Below, piece by piece: positions 1 to 12,100 of a stretch of DNA of 64,000 bases (position 1 is the first letter of the stretch; every line of letters begins with the position of its first letter). Below the pieces are notes generated by a model that worked only from the letters and a program-made list of their open reading frames with translations, did no database searches and was not told the DNA's origin. Location: NCBI RefSeq assembly GCF_003350375.1, contig NZ_QQAR01000016.1, positions 48,838 to 112,837 on the forward strand, given 5' to 3'. Both the position numbers and the translations under genes were made by a program. Source of the stretch: Flavobacterium sp. AG291. Lineage in GTDB: Bacteria; Bacteroidota; Bacteroidia; Flavobacteriales; Flavobacteriaceae.

Positions 1-3000
1 TATCCATGCTTACCTGAACACCATAGGTTCCCGGCTCAGTAACTATATAAGTAGACTCGGTCGCGTCTGGTATAACGATACCATCTTTAAACCAGGTATA
101 ATCATATTGATAGCCTGTCATTCCACTGTCAAGAGTATGTGTTTCGGTATCGCAAAGTGCAGTTCCGTTAGCAACCAATAAATCTCCACCAAGATCAAGG
201 TCTCCAATATCAAAACTACCTCCGCCAAGGAATACGGCAGAAGCTCTGGCTCTGTCCCTGTAGTCTGCAATAACCAGTTTTATATGGTATATTTCTCCTG
301 GAACAACATCTGCTTCAGCTTTCATAGGAATAGTTTGCCCATTAAAGTTAATTGCTGCGCCAAGAGGCTGCACAAAGTTATTCTGACCAAAATACTCTAT
401 GTTTTGAGAGCCGCAACTAGCATTATATTGACCATCTTTAATGTTTGTAACACTTACCGGAATATTTGTTCCCGGTATTACCGCAAGGTTTTTCTTGTTG
501 CCGTTTGGTTCTGTCAATATAAAGGCAAATGAATCAGTAAAGTCACACTGATATGAACCATATTCAGTCGAAGCAAAAAGGAAATCGAAACTGAATTTAT
601 TTGTTAATGGTACAAAGTCAAATTCAAGAATTGATGCATCGTTAGTTCCTGCAGTCTGAGTAGGATCATTAGCAACAGTAATATTGTTTAGTTCTGCATC
701 GCCAGGCCATGTCGTGCTTCCTGAAGCTATGTTTGTATTGTTTACAAACGGACCTTCTGCTAATAGTGCATTACCTGTAGACATAACCACTCCATAATTG
801 AACGGGAAAGTAGCACCGTTAGCATCAAAATAAGCTATACTTGCCACACCATTTTGATCTGCCTGAGATTTAGATGTAATGTTGCTTACAAGCGCACATT
901 CTGAATTTATGAGTACTTCACTAACAAGCTGCTCTATACTGTAAGTGTCAGTAATAACATCTATAGGACTGTTAGGAACTCTCACGCAGATATTGAACTG
1001 AGATGTCTGGTTAGGATCAGTAGTATTGCTGTATACCCTTATTTTGTAGGTGTTGCCTACAATAAGATTAGCCGCAGTACTTGCGTTTGCGTCGCTACAG
1101 TACAGTTGTGTTAATGAGCCGCACTGATCTCCCGAATATACCACGTGGTACAAATCTGAAGTAGTACCGGTAATGTAAGATAGCGAGATTAGGTGTGTAG
1201 TATGAGTCGCTGTAAATTCAAACCAAATATCATCATCATCATTTGTATTTCCACATGTGTTAGGTTCAGGAGATGCTGTAGCTCCATATACGTTAGCAAC
1301 AGTACTTAAATTACAGTTTGCATCCTGGTTTACCTGTAGTATAGTAGCATTAGCACATTCATCATTAGGTGCCGGTGGTGGTGGGGTACTAACACAAAGC
1401 TGGAATTTAGAACTCTGGTTTGGAGTAGAAGTAGCACTCCATACTCTTATCTTATAAGTTTCGCCAACTGTAAGATTGGACGCAAGACTCTGGTTGATGT
1501 CGCTACAATAAAGTTGTGTAAGCGATCCACATGCGCTACCCTGGTAAACTGAATGGTAAAGATCATCTGTACCTGAGTTAACGTTTTTAAGGTCTATAAT
1601 GTGGGCTGTGCTTGTTGCTACAAATTCAAACCATACATCATCGTCTGCTGTATTGCTGCAAGTGTTTGCCTGAGGTGAAGCTGTCGCAGAAGCGATAGTT
1701 CCATTTACGATATTGTCACAAACAGTTGTAGGGTTAGTAAGTACAACAATAGCATTAGCACATTCATCATTTACAGGTGCCGGTGGTGGTGTACCAACAC
1801 AGACGCTGAATGTTGTGTTTTGTTTAATAGTTGCCGAATTAGCCACTTTTGTATAAACTCTTATGTAATATGTCTGACCAATAGTTAAGTTATTAGCAAA
1901 ACTCTCATCTGCATCACTACAATATAAAGGCGTGGTAGCAGTACCTGCCGCAGCATGTAGTTCATGAAGCATATCGGTTGTAGATCCATTTATACCTGTA
2001 ATCTTGATTTTGTGAGTAGTGTTTTGTGCTACAAACTTAAACCAAACGTCGTTTGAAGCAACTAATCCTGTTGCTGTACAAATAAGAGGTACAGAAGACT
2101 GTGAAGCCGAAATTACACTACCTGACAATGGATTTTCACAGTCATAATTAGGACTTACAGGAACCGTTAATGCACCTGCAAATTCATCATTTACCGGTGG
2201 AGCAGGCGGAGTGGTAAGACACAACTGGAATGTTGTTTTTTGCAGTGGTGTCGACGTAAATGTCCAGATTCTTAATTTATATGTCTGACCCACTACTAAA
2301 TTAGTATGCGTAGTAGCATTTGCTGTTATTGTACCACAAGACGTAACTTGTGATAAAGCGGTACAGTTACCAGAGTATAGTGTATGGGTAAGCTGTGTTG
2401 AGTTGGTTATGTTACTAAAGTTTACATTTACAGAAGGGCTTGTAGCAACAAACTCATACCATATATCGTCATCCGGAGTTCCGGTACAAGTGGTAGTTAT
2501 GCCTGTTGAAGCTGTTGCACCATAAACATTACCTGATGCAAAATTAGTACATGTTAAATCAGGACTAACTGTTATTGGTGTAGGTGTGCTACAATCATCA
2601 TTAACAGGTCTTAATGTGAAATAGAATGGCCCTGCCCACTGGCTGTTTCCTACTGTGCTACCACACATGGTTCTTATGTAATATACATACTGTGTTCCGT
2701 AAGTAACAGCTCCCGGAGTAAGTGTATATTCGCTTATTCCTGCATAAGGAACTCCCGAAGTTGAAGCTGATGGAGGTGTGTGTCCCTCAGCCTCATAAAG
2801 AAGTATTTGCCAGTTCGATGCCGTACCTGTCTGATCCCAGTCTAAAGTCGCTGTTGTGTTAGTAACATTTTTTACCGCCAGGTTTATAGGCTTGTCACAA
2901 GTAACAACCTTTATATTAAGGTTGTCAAGAGCGGCTGCCGGAAGGCCAACGTTGTTAAAGTCGTTTCTCCATTCAAATACCAGTCTTCTGGTTGTTCCTG

Positions 3001-5842
3001 CATAAGCGGTTACCGGAGTGGCAAGATATTTTGTTGTCCATTCAGGTGAATTGTTAAGATCACCGCCTACTTTAATTCTGTCACCGGAGCCGGCTCCTGC
3101 TGCTATAATTTGTGTTCCTGGTGTTGGTGCAAAAGTAACCGGAACCATCCATACTCTCATGTAGTCTACAGGAAGAGATCCGGCTCCATTTTCACCCAGA
3201 CATTTAAAATCAAATTCAATTGCAACTTCTGTTGCTCCTACAGGAATGTTAATATCTCTGTATGCATGAACAACACATGCCGGTGAACTGTTAGCATAAC
3301 CATTAGTCAGGCCTTCATCATTTGTAATATATAATGATTTTGCAGCACTACTGCTTGTTGCCGAGCCTACCACCCATTTGTTTATCTGTGTTCCGTTTAG
3401 GAAAGAAAATTCATGGCTAGGTCCATCGAAGTTTTGTGTCAGGTCAAGATTCGCCGGTACCTGAGGTATAATTACTGATACAGGTCCTGTCCAGAAACTT
3501 TTTCCAGATGCACCACAGCTGCTTCTAACCCATACATAATAGGTTTGCGAAGATGAGAGCGATGGTATAGTAGCGCTAGTTGCAGGGGCTGATACGCTTC
3601 CTTGAGCCACAGTGGTTTCTGTAGGAGCAGTTGTGGTTGTTGAATAGTAATATTCATATTCTGATGGTGTAGTTCCTCCTGGTGCTACCCAGTTAAATGT
3701 AGCACTATTTGGTGTTGCCGAAGCAAGCGTAAGAGCTGTAGGCGAAGAACAACTGATAACTTTTACAGCAAGATTATCAATAGCTCCTGGTGTTTGTGTC
3801 CCTACAGCAGTGTTATTAGTCCATTCAAATACCAGTCTTCTGGTAGAGTTTGAAAGGGCGGCAGCTTCTACTACAAGGTTTTGTAGTGTCCAGTCCGGAG
3901 TAAGCTGTAAATTACCGCCAACCTGAATTCCACCGCTATTAGCAGTCGTTATCGCAGTACCGGCTGTAGGCACAAATGTTGTAGGTACAAGCCATGCTCT
4001 TACAAAGTCGGCATTACTTTGGCCATTTACTTTTAAATCAAAAGATACACTAAGCTGACCAACAGCTGGAGGGATTATCACGTCCCTGTATGCATGAACT
4101 ATTGATGCAGAAGTTATGGTGTATACATTTGTTAAACCATTATCATTACTTATATATAAAGAGTTAGCAGGACTTTTAGCAGTAGCATTGCCTACATACC
4201 ATTTATTAGCCTGATTTCCGTTTACAATAGAAAAGCCATGTGTAGTACCGTCAAAATTCTCAATATATGGTAAAGCAACAGGGACCTGAGTTGTAGAGAA
4301 AGCAAAAGGGCCCGACCAGATACTATAGGTGCCGTTATTACAGTTTGCCCTTACATAGTATTCGTAATTAGTAGCAGGACTAAAGCTTACACCTGCTGTT
4401 GTAGCAGTAATATTCAGGTTTGTATTTTGGGTTACATTTTGCCCGTTACCTGTAGGCAGTCCTAAACCTGCGTTTTGCACTACAATTTGCCATGCAGTAG
4501 CAGTACTGTTCCATGAAAGGTTTGCTGACGTTGACGTGTTTCCGTTAGCGGTAAGAGCTGTGGGTTCGTTACAGGCAACCTGCTGAACTGTTAATGTATA
4601 AGGTGTTGTTTGAGGAGTACCATTTGTACTTACTACAAAATAATATGTAGTATTAGCAGTTACTGCAAAAGAAGGTATGATTGCAGAAGCAGAAGCAGAT
4701 GCAACTGCTCCGGCAAGACAGCTGGTTCCTATAGATGAACATGAATTGTAAACAAAAAGACCTGCAGCACCTCCTGTATTAGAGAGTGTGATGTTGATAT
4801 TTCCGTTTGTAGTAGCAGTATATGCGTATATTACTTCATTACCATTAAGGTAGTTTCCGGTACCTACACAACTTGTGCCTGGTGTTCCGTCTACATGGTC
4901 GCCAAAGTTAGCTGTGTTATTTGTAGTGCTGTAAGGTAATACGGTAGGTATAACTATTGGGTCAGAACAGTATTCACCCAAAGCATTAGTTGAGTACGGG
5001 AATGGACCTATCCAGTCACTTTTTACTCCGCCTGTACAAACAGATCGTACATAGAATTTGTAATCAGTATTTTCTGTTAGCCCACCTTGTGTATATGGAA
5101 GTGTTCCTGAATAACTTACACCTGTGCCTGTTGGTATACCTAAAGCCGGTAAGTTCTCAATTTCCCATGATAGAGTACCGGCATTACCAGACCAATTTAG
5201 TACCGCACTATTGGTGGTAATGTTTGCCACACTAAGATTAGAAGGAGGATCGCATGGAGTAACAACTTCTACATTGTCAATGAGCCATCTGTCCATATTG
5301 TCACCTTCCATTATAAATGCTATACGGATTTGCTGACCTATGTAGGCAGCAGGAAGAGCAAATGATTTTTGATTGTAAACGGTTTGTGTAGGGTTAAGTA
5401 CAAATTCCGACATAGGGGCTACAAGATCTACCCATGGAAGGTTTTGTACGGGTACTGATGAATCAGTAACAATCGCTATCTTAATTTTGTAAATACTTCC
5501 CTGATCTCCAAGAACTGTAAGTCGTGAAGAGAAGTTTAATTTAGCATTTAAGGGACCGTTAAACTGTGGTGTAATTAACCAGTTTGTGGGTATAGGTGCT
5601 CCCGGTGATACATTTTCTCTTTGCAGGTATGCTGCATAAGATCCTGTTTCAGCAGGGGTGTTAGTATCACCTAAAACGGTTTGTTTCCAGGTGATGTTTC
5701 CTATCTGATTGTATACAACCCAACCTCCCTGGGGAGCTGCCGGGGTACCTGTCCATGGAGATTCAAATCCTTCCATAGCAAGCTGCCCATAAGTACAAAA
5801 AGACAGTAATGATACTATGATCATCAATGTAAATTTCCTCAT
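1..5842 (-). CDS. Giant secreted multidomain adhesin-like protein (partial, C-terminus off left edge)
   Basis: Opens with ATG at 5842 and a hydrophobic signal peptide; the frame stays open for at least 1947 codons to the window edge, so the C-terminal part is missing. In order I see an N-terminal jelly-roll-like region (choice-of-anchor J/cleaved adhesin type), fibronectin III-like segments alternating with two lectin-like beta-sandwich stretches, four Cys-containing repeats each starting NDEC or NDDC after a Pro-rich linker (near 2600, 2190, 1760 and 1360; the one near 2190 reads NDEF, losing the first Cys), then a choice-of-anchor L-type domain and an Ig-like segment at the edge. It is a close paralogue of the next gene, which ends in a T9SS type B sorting domain, so the missing end probably carries one too. 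Inferred role: cell-surface adhesin or matrix protein exported by T9SS. Confidence 0.85.
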   Translation of the reverse strand, partial: MRKFTLMIIVSLLSFCTYGQLAMEGFESPWTGTPAAPQGGWVVYNQIGNITWKQTVLGDTNTPAETGSYAAYLQRENVSPGAPIPTNWLITPQFNGPLNAKLNFSSRLTVLGDQGSIYKIKIAIVTDSSVPVQNLPWVDLVAPMSEFVLNPTQTVYNQKSFALPAAYIGQQIRIAFIMEGDNMDRWLIDNVEVVTPCDPPSNLSVANITTNSAVLNWSGNAGTLSWEIENLPALGIPTGTGVSYSGTLPYTQGGLTENTDYKFYVRSVCTGGVKSDWIGPFPYSTNALGEYCSDPIVIPTVLPYSTTNNTANFGDHVDGTPGTSCVGTGNYLNGNEVIYAYTATTNGNINITLSNTGGAAGLFVYNSCSSIGTSCLAGAVASASASAIIPSFAVTANTTYYFVVSTNGTPQTTPYTLTVQQVACNEPTALTANGNTSTSANLSWNSTATAWQIVVQNAGLGLPTGNGQNVTQNTNLNITATTAGVSFSPATNYEYYVRANCNNGTYSIWSGPFAFSTTQVPVALPYIENFDGTTHGFSIVNGNQANKWYVGNATAKSPANSLYISNDNGLTNVYTITSASIVHAYRDVIIPPAVGQLSVSFDLKVNGQSNADFVRAWLVPTTFVPTAGTAITTANSGGIQVGGNLQLTPDWTLQNLVVEAAALSNSTRRLVFEWTNNTAVGTQTPGAIDNLAVKVISCSSPTALTLASATPNSATFNWVAPGGTTPSEYEYYYSTTTTAPTETTVAQGSVSAPATSATIPSLSSSQTYYVWVRSSCGASGKSFWTGPVSVIIPQVPANLDLTQNFDGPSHEFSFLNGTQINKWVVGSATSSSAAKSLYITNDEGLTNGYANSSPACVVHAYRDINIPVGATEVAIEFDFKCLGENGAGSLPVDYMRVWMVPVTFAPTPGTQIIAAGAGSGDRIKVGGDLNNSPEWTTKYLATPVTAYAGTTRRLVFEWRNDFNNVGLPAAALDNLNIKVVTCDKPINLAVKNVTNTTATLDWDQTGTASNWQILLYEAEGHTPPSASTSGVPYAGISEYTLTPGAVTYGTQYVYYIRTMCGSTVGNSQWAGPFYFTLRPVNDDCSTPTPITVSPDLTCTNFASGNVYGATASTGITTTCTGTPDDDIWYEFVATSPSVNVNFSNITNSTQLTHTLYSGNCTALSQVTSCGTITANATTHTNLVVGQTYKLRIWTFTSTPLQKTTFQLCLTTPPAPPVNDEFAGALTVPVSPNYDCENPLSGSVISASQSSVPLICTATGLVASNDVWFKFVAQNTTHKIKITGINGSTTDMLHELHAAAGTATTPLYCSDADESFANNLTIGQTYYIRVYTKVANSATIKQNTTFSVCVGTPPPAPVNDECANAIVVLTNPTTVCDNIVNGTIASATASPQANTCSNTADDDVWFEFVATSTAHIIDLKNVNSGTDDLYHSVYQGSACGSLTQLYCSDINQSLASNLTVGETYKIRVWSATSTPNQSSKFQLCVSTPPPPAPNDECANATILQVNQDANCNLSTVANVYGATASPEPNTCGNTNDDDDIWFEFTATHTTHLISLSYITGTTSDLYHVVYSGDQCGSLTQLYCSDANASTAANLIVGNTYKIRVYSNTTDPNQTSQFNICVRVPNSPIDVITDTYSIEQLVSEVLINSECALVSNITSKSQADQNGVASIAYFDANGATFPFNYGVVMSTGNALLAEGPFVNNTNIASGSTTWPGDAELNNITVANDPTQTAGTNDASILEFDFVPLTNKFSFDFLFASTEYGSYQCDFTDSFAFILTEPNGNKKNLAVIPGTNIPVSVTNIKDGQYNASCGSQNIEYFGQNNFVQPLGAAINFNGQTIPMKAEADVVPGEIYHIKLVIADYRDRARASAVFLGGGSFDIGDLDLGGDLLVANGTALCDTETHTLDSGMTGYQYDYTWFKDGIVIPDATESTYIVTEPGTYGVQVSMD

Positions 5843-5869
5843 AATTATAACGTTAGCTTAATTTGAGGG

Positions 5870-5877
5870 CAAAGTTA
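5870..5877 (-). promoter_or_regulatory. Bacteroidota -7 box (TAACTTTG)
   Basis: On the minus strand TAACTTTG fits the Flavobacterium TAnnTTTG consensus and lies about 28 nt before the start codon at 5842. I found no clear TTTG -33 partner at the usual distance, so this is a moderate call. Confidence 0.45.
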
Positions 5878-6046
5878 TCTAAAGATTAAATAGGAGGTTA
5901 ATTAAAATTGAACTTTTCTGTCTTTTTTCTTTAACACTTTTGAGTTATTTGTTATATAATTATTGTTTTATAGATTAATTGTTATTTTTAACTTTTTTAA
6001 AAGTAGGAATTATTTATATATTAAATAGCTGATAATGTATAAAAAT

Positions 6047-6073
6047 AAAGGGCTGCCTAATAGGCAGCCCTTT
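6047..6073 (-). terminator. Rho-independent terminator of the second giant gene
   Basis: A perfect 11-bp stem (AAAGGGCTGCC paired with GGCAGCCCTTT, loop of 5) lies 40 nt after the stop codon at 6114. On the minus strand it is followed by a T-rich run. It separates the two tandem giant genes, so each is probably transcribed from its own promoter. Confidence 0.85.
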
Positions 6074-6113
6074 GTAATGTATATAACTTATTTGTGTTTA
6101 AAAGTTACAAAAA

Positions 6114-9100
6114 TTAATTTTGACGATTAATATATATCCAACCGGTAGTAGATTCACCTGTAGAACGTTCTATCATATAGAAGTATGTTCCTGTTGGTAA
6201 TTCATCACCTTTATTGGTTTGACCAACCCATTCATTCTTATAATCGTTTTTAGTATATACTTCCTGACCATAACGGTTGTAAATGCTCAGTTTTTTAACG
6301 TTAAGAGTAGAAAGGTCAAATGCATCGTTGTATCCATCACCGTTTGGTGATATACCTCTCTGAATATCACAGCTGGTGTCTGAAATCACAATAGAGTCTT
6401 CTCCAATACATCCATCAGGTGTAGTAATGGTTATAAAGTATTCACCTGATGAAGGAGCAGCAAACTTACGTGCGGCAGATGTAAATCCATTAGGGCCTGT
6501 CCATGAGTAAGTGGCTGTATCAATGTTGAATGAACCATCTATATCTGTCACTTCGATCATGAACTCTCCACCTTCACAACCATCAACAATCAGAAGATCT
6601 ATCTGGGCAGTATTTTGACTTACCAGAACGCTTTCAGAATGAGTGCAGTTGTTTACAGTTACAGTTAGGGTATATGTTCCGAATCCTGAAGCAACTATAC
6701 TGCTTCCTCCAGTTAGAGGAGCTCCTTCAAGAGACCACTCATAGGTAGCATCACCAAGATTAAAGTTGGCTCCGCTAACATTTATAGTGATGTTAGAAGC
6801 AACACAAGAAGACTGAGGTTCTCCAAGACTAAATACCGGAGTAGGAGTTACAGTTACAGTAAACATATGCTCATCAGAACAGTTTCCGTTTTGGGCAAAT
6901 ACATAAATCTGTTGAGAAGAAGAAATAAGATCTCCTGCTGCAAGCGGATTACCTGTACCACCAGGACCAGTATAATAGTTTCCTGTAGTAAGAGCCGGAA
7001 GCACATAGCTATCACAAACGCTTACATCACCAGGTGTGTCTACCACAGGAGTTGGGGTAATAGTTACTGTAAAGCTTTCTTCACCAAAACAGTTTGGAGT
7101 ACCACCTGTTTCTTCATATATATAAATTAACTGAGTACTTGTAATTACATCACCTTCACTAAGCATAGTGCCTGTTCCGTTTGGACCAGTATAGTAGTTG
7201 TTGCTTGAATGAACAAGTGCAGGAAGCTCGTAGCTATCGCAAGCAATCTGGTCACCCGGAGATGCAACTACTGGGTTAGGCGTAATAGTAATAGTAAATG
7301 TGTTTTCAGAAGTACAGTTAGGAGTAGTACCACTTTCTGCACGAACAATCAATGTTTGTGAAGATGTAATAATCTCACCGGCATTAACAGGAACATTAGC
7401 TAAAGTAAAGTAACCATTTCCTGGGCTAAGTGCAGGTAAAGTATAGCCACCGCAAATTGCCACATTAGCAGGAGCGTCTGCAACAGGAATTGGAGTTACC
7501 ACAACGTTAACTGTCGCGCTTGTTGAACATCCTGTTCTGTCAAGAACTACCGTATATGCTCCACCTTCTGTAACTGTTATTGATGGAGTAGTGTCAGGAA
7601 GTGGATTTCCGTCTTTAGTCCATGTATACGTTACAGGATTAGGGTCAGTGTCTGTAATCACCACATCAATAGTGTCAGATGTTCCGTCACATATTGAGAA
7701 ATCACTATCAATGGTGTATTGAGGAGTAAGATCCTGAACTACCAGATCAAATGATTTAATACCAACACAAGTTGTTACATTATATACTGTTCTTGTCCAA
7801 AGAGTCTGAAGGTCTTCAGTAGTATTTGCAAAAGCAGTATATGTAGCAGGGTCGATAGCGTTTACAGCATTGTTAGCATCATCCTCAGTTAAATAGATAG
7901 AAACATCAAAGTTAGCTGGATCTGTAGGTAACGATAGTAGCGCATTTACATTTGGAGTCAGGTCAAAAGTGCTGAAACCAGAAGCGTCACATTGAACCAG
8001 ATTTACAGGGTCTCCTGTAAGTTCGTTAACCGGAGTATAGAACTCAACAACTACGATACCTTCATATGAGCAAGAGATATTATCTATTGTAACCTCTACA
8101 CCATAAGTACCAGATTCGGTAACTTCATAAGTAGGCTGGTCAGCATTAGGGATAAGATCACCGTCTTTGTACCATGCATAGTTGTACTGATCACCAACAA
8201 GGCCGGAATCAAGGGTTTTACTTTGAGTATCACAAAGTGCAGTTCCGTTATCTACAGTAAGGTTACCACCCATGTCGATTTCTCCAATATCAAATGTACC
8301 ACCTCCTAAGAATACGGCAGAGTTAAATAATGAATCTGAGTAATCGGCAATAACAAGCTTAATATGATAACTTGTATTTGGTATAACATCGGCTTCTGCT
8401 GTCAGAGGTTTTGTTTGCCCCTGGAAGTTGATAGCTGCTGCCATCGGATCCGTTTGGTTCATTTGTCCAAAATACTGAACGTTCTGAGAACCACAACCTG
8501 TGTTGTACTGCGAGTCTCTAATATTGGTAACACTCACAGGAATGTTAGTGTTAGGAAGAACAGCAAGGTTTTGTTCATTACCATCTGAGTCGGTAAGGAT
8601 AAATGCAAACGCATCAGAGAATGTACATTGGAATGTACCATATTCAGCAGATGCAAACAGGAAGTCGAATGTAAATTTATTCGTTAGCGGAATAAAGTCA
8701 AATTCAAGAAGCGTTGCATTTTGAGTACCATTTACCTGTGCCGGGTTGTTGGCAACGATAATATCATTCAGGTCGGCATCACCTACCCAGTTCAATGCAC
8801 CACCACCGGTATTAGTACCTGTATAAGGTCCCTGAGCAAGTACAGCATCACTAGTTGCAAGTACAACCCCATAAGAGAATGGGAAAGTAGCACCATTAGC
8901 GTCAAAATAACTGATACTTGTTGCTCCACCAAAATTTGACTGTGATACAGACGTAATGTTACTCACAAGAGCACATTCTGAGTTGATTAAAACTTCATTT
9001 ACTAACTGATCTACAGTGTATAAGTTAGGGTTAACAACTATAGGCGTATTAGGAATTCTTATACATACATCAAACTGTGTAGTTTGAGCTGTTGTTGCAT

Positions 9101-12100
9101 TAGAGTATACTCTGATCTTATACTCGTTTCCAACAATAAGACCGCTTGCAACACTTGAGTTAGCGTCGCTACAATATACCTGAGTAAGAGTACTACAGTT
9201 AGTACCTGAATAAAGAACATGGTATAAATCGGTTGTACTACCTATAATATTAGTTAAAGATATCAGGTGAGTTGTATGAGTTGCTGTAAACTTAAACCAA
9301 ACGTCGTCATCGTCATTAGTATTTCCACAAGTATTTGCTTCAGGTGATGCTGTTGCACCATATACGCTTGCAGTAGCTGTTAGCGTACAGTTAGAGTCCT
9401 GGTTAACCGGTACAGTGATAGCAGTCGCACACTCATCATTTGTTGGAGGAGGTGGAGGAGTGCTTACACATAGTTGGAAGGCACTTGTCTGGTTAAGTGT
9501 AGCTGTATTAGTCCAAACCCTTACTTTATATGTTTGTCCTGCAGTTAAACCTGTAGCAAGGCTATAGTTAGGATCGCTACAGTACAATTGTGTTAATGTA
9601 CCGCATACATCACCAACATAAACAGCGTGGTAAAGATCTGTTGTAGAACCTGTAATATTTTTAAGTTCTATAATGTGCGCTGTGCCGGTAGCAACAAATT
9701 CAAACCAAACATCATCGTCATCATTAACGTTACCACATGTATTTGCTTCAGGAGATGCAGTTGCCGATTGAACAGTTCCGTCTACTACATCTTCGCATAT
9801 CATAGTTGGGTTAACCGGAGCCGTTATCGCACCGGCACATTCATCATTTGCAGGAGGTGGAGGTGGAGTTCCTACACACACATTAAATGCTGATGTTTGT
9901 CCTGCTGTTGCAGTCCAGGAATATATACGTATATAATAGGTTTGTCCAACAGTTAGGTTGTTAGCCCAGCTATCGTTAGGGTCGCTACAGTATAATTGCG
10001 TTAGAGCTCCACAGTTTGTACCAGAGTAAAGCACGTGGAATAAATCTGTAGTACCCCCTGTAATGTTTAGAAGGCTGATTCTGTGAGTTGCATTAGTGGC
10101 TACGAATTTAAACCATACGTCATCATCATCAGTACCTCCACAAGTATTTGCTTCCGGTGAAGCTGTCGCAGAATAGATCGTTCCGGCTGCAGTATCAGAA
10201 CATACTAAAGTAGGATTTACAGGTACAGTAACTGCTCCTGCACAGTCGTCGTTTGCCGGCGGTGGTGGCGGAGTAGTGATACATACCTGGAATGCTGATG
10301 TCTGTCCTGCGGTTGCAGTCCATGAATATACTCTTATGTAATAAGTTTGTCCTACAACAAGGTTATTAGCCACGCTGTTATTAGGATCACTACAGTAAAG
10401 CTGAGTTAATGCACCACAGTTGTTTCCTGAATATACAACGTGGAAAAGGTCGGTAGTACTTCCTGTTACATTGTTCAGGTTGATGTTGTGGGCTGTGTTA
10501 GTAGCTACGAATGTAAACCAAACATCGTCGTCTTTAGTACCGCCACACGTAGTAGTTTCAGTAGACGCAGTGGCACCTAAAATACTTCCGTTTACAAAAT
10601 TCGTACAGTTTAAGTCCGGATTTGTAAGCACAGGTGTAGCATTAGCACAGTCGTCATTTGCCGGTTTAAGTGCAAAGGTAAACGGTCCTGCCCATTTACT
10701 GTTTCCGTCAGTGCCACCACAAATGGATCTTACGTAGAATACATATTGTGTACCAGGCATAAACGTACCTACAGCTGGTGTAAGTTCGCTTGTTCCTGTA
10801 ACTGGAGTTCCTGTTGTTGTTGCAGTAGGAGCTACTGCGCCGGTTGCAGGCATGTAAACAACTTCCCAGTTGGTTGCCGATCCCGGTTCTGTCCAGTCTA
10901 GTGTTGCATTAGTGCTTGTAACGTTAGTTGCAGTAAGGTTAGCCGGTTTAGGACAGGTAACTACAGATACATTGATATTATCAACTGCACCTGCAGGCTG
11001 CGCACCTAAAATACCGTCATTTCTCCATTCAAATACTAAACGTCTTGTCTGGTTCTGGTAAGTAGCAACCGGAGTGTCAAATGAAATATTTGTCCAGTCA
11101 GGAGTGGTTTGCAGGTTGCCTCCCAGTTGTACCCTGTCTCCCGAACCTACAGCAGCTGCTGTAATTTGTGTTCCTGTAGTTGGTACAAAAGTAGTTGGTA
11201 CCATCCATACCCTGATGTAGTCCCATCCTGCTTCTCCCACAGTTTTGTAATCAAAGGTTACTGATATTTCACCAGCAGTTGCAGGGATAGTAATATCTCT
11301 GTAGGCATGAACTACAGATGCAAGGTTAACATTATATCCGTTAGTAGCGCCGTTGTCATTAGTTACATACAAAGAGTTTGATGGGCTTAAACTTGTTGCC
11401 GATCCAACAACCCAAATATTAGGCTGAGTTCCATTGCTAAGTGAGAAGTTGTGGGCTCCTGAATCAAAATTCTGAACAAGATTTAAAGTTGCCGGAATTT
11501 GAGGAACTACAACAGCTACCGGGCCTATCCAGAAACTCTTGTCTGTTGTTCCACAGCTGCTTCTTACCCACATATAATATGTTTCTGAAGGGTTTAAAGG
11601 CGATATGGTTGCTGTAGTTGTTGTACCACCTACTACACTTCCCGACGGAGTTGTAGTAGCAGTAGGTCCTGCAGCAGAGTTTTGAGAATAGTAATAGTCA
11701 TAACCTGCAGGTGGAGTTCCGGCAGGAGCTGTCCATGTATATGTCGCACTCGATTGTGTTGCTGAAGCCATAGTAAGTCCTGTTGGGGCAGGACATGTTA
11801 CAACCTTAATATTAAGATTGTCTATAGCTCCGGCAGGTTGTGCACCTGTAAAGGCATCATTTCTCCATTCAAATACAAGTCTTCTTGTACCTGTTATCGC
11901 AGAAACGTTTACCGTATTATTTACAGTTGTCCATGTTGGGTAAAGATGGAAGTTTCCACCTACCTGAACCCCACCACTGTTTGCTGCTGTAATTTGAGTG
12001 CCCGGCGTAGGTGTAAAGCTAACCGGTACCAGCCATGCTCTAATGTAGTCAGTATTATTTTGTCCACCTGCTTTAACATCAAAAGATACACTGATTTGAC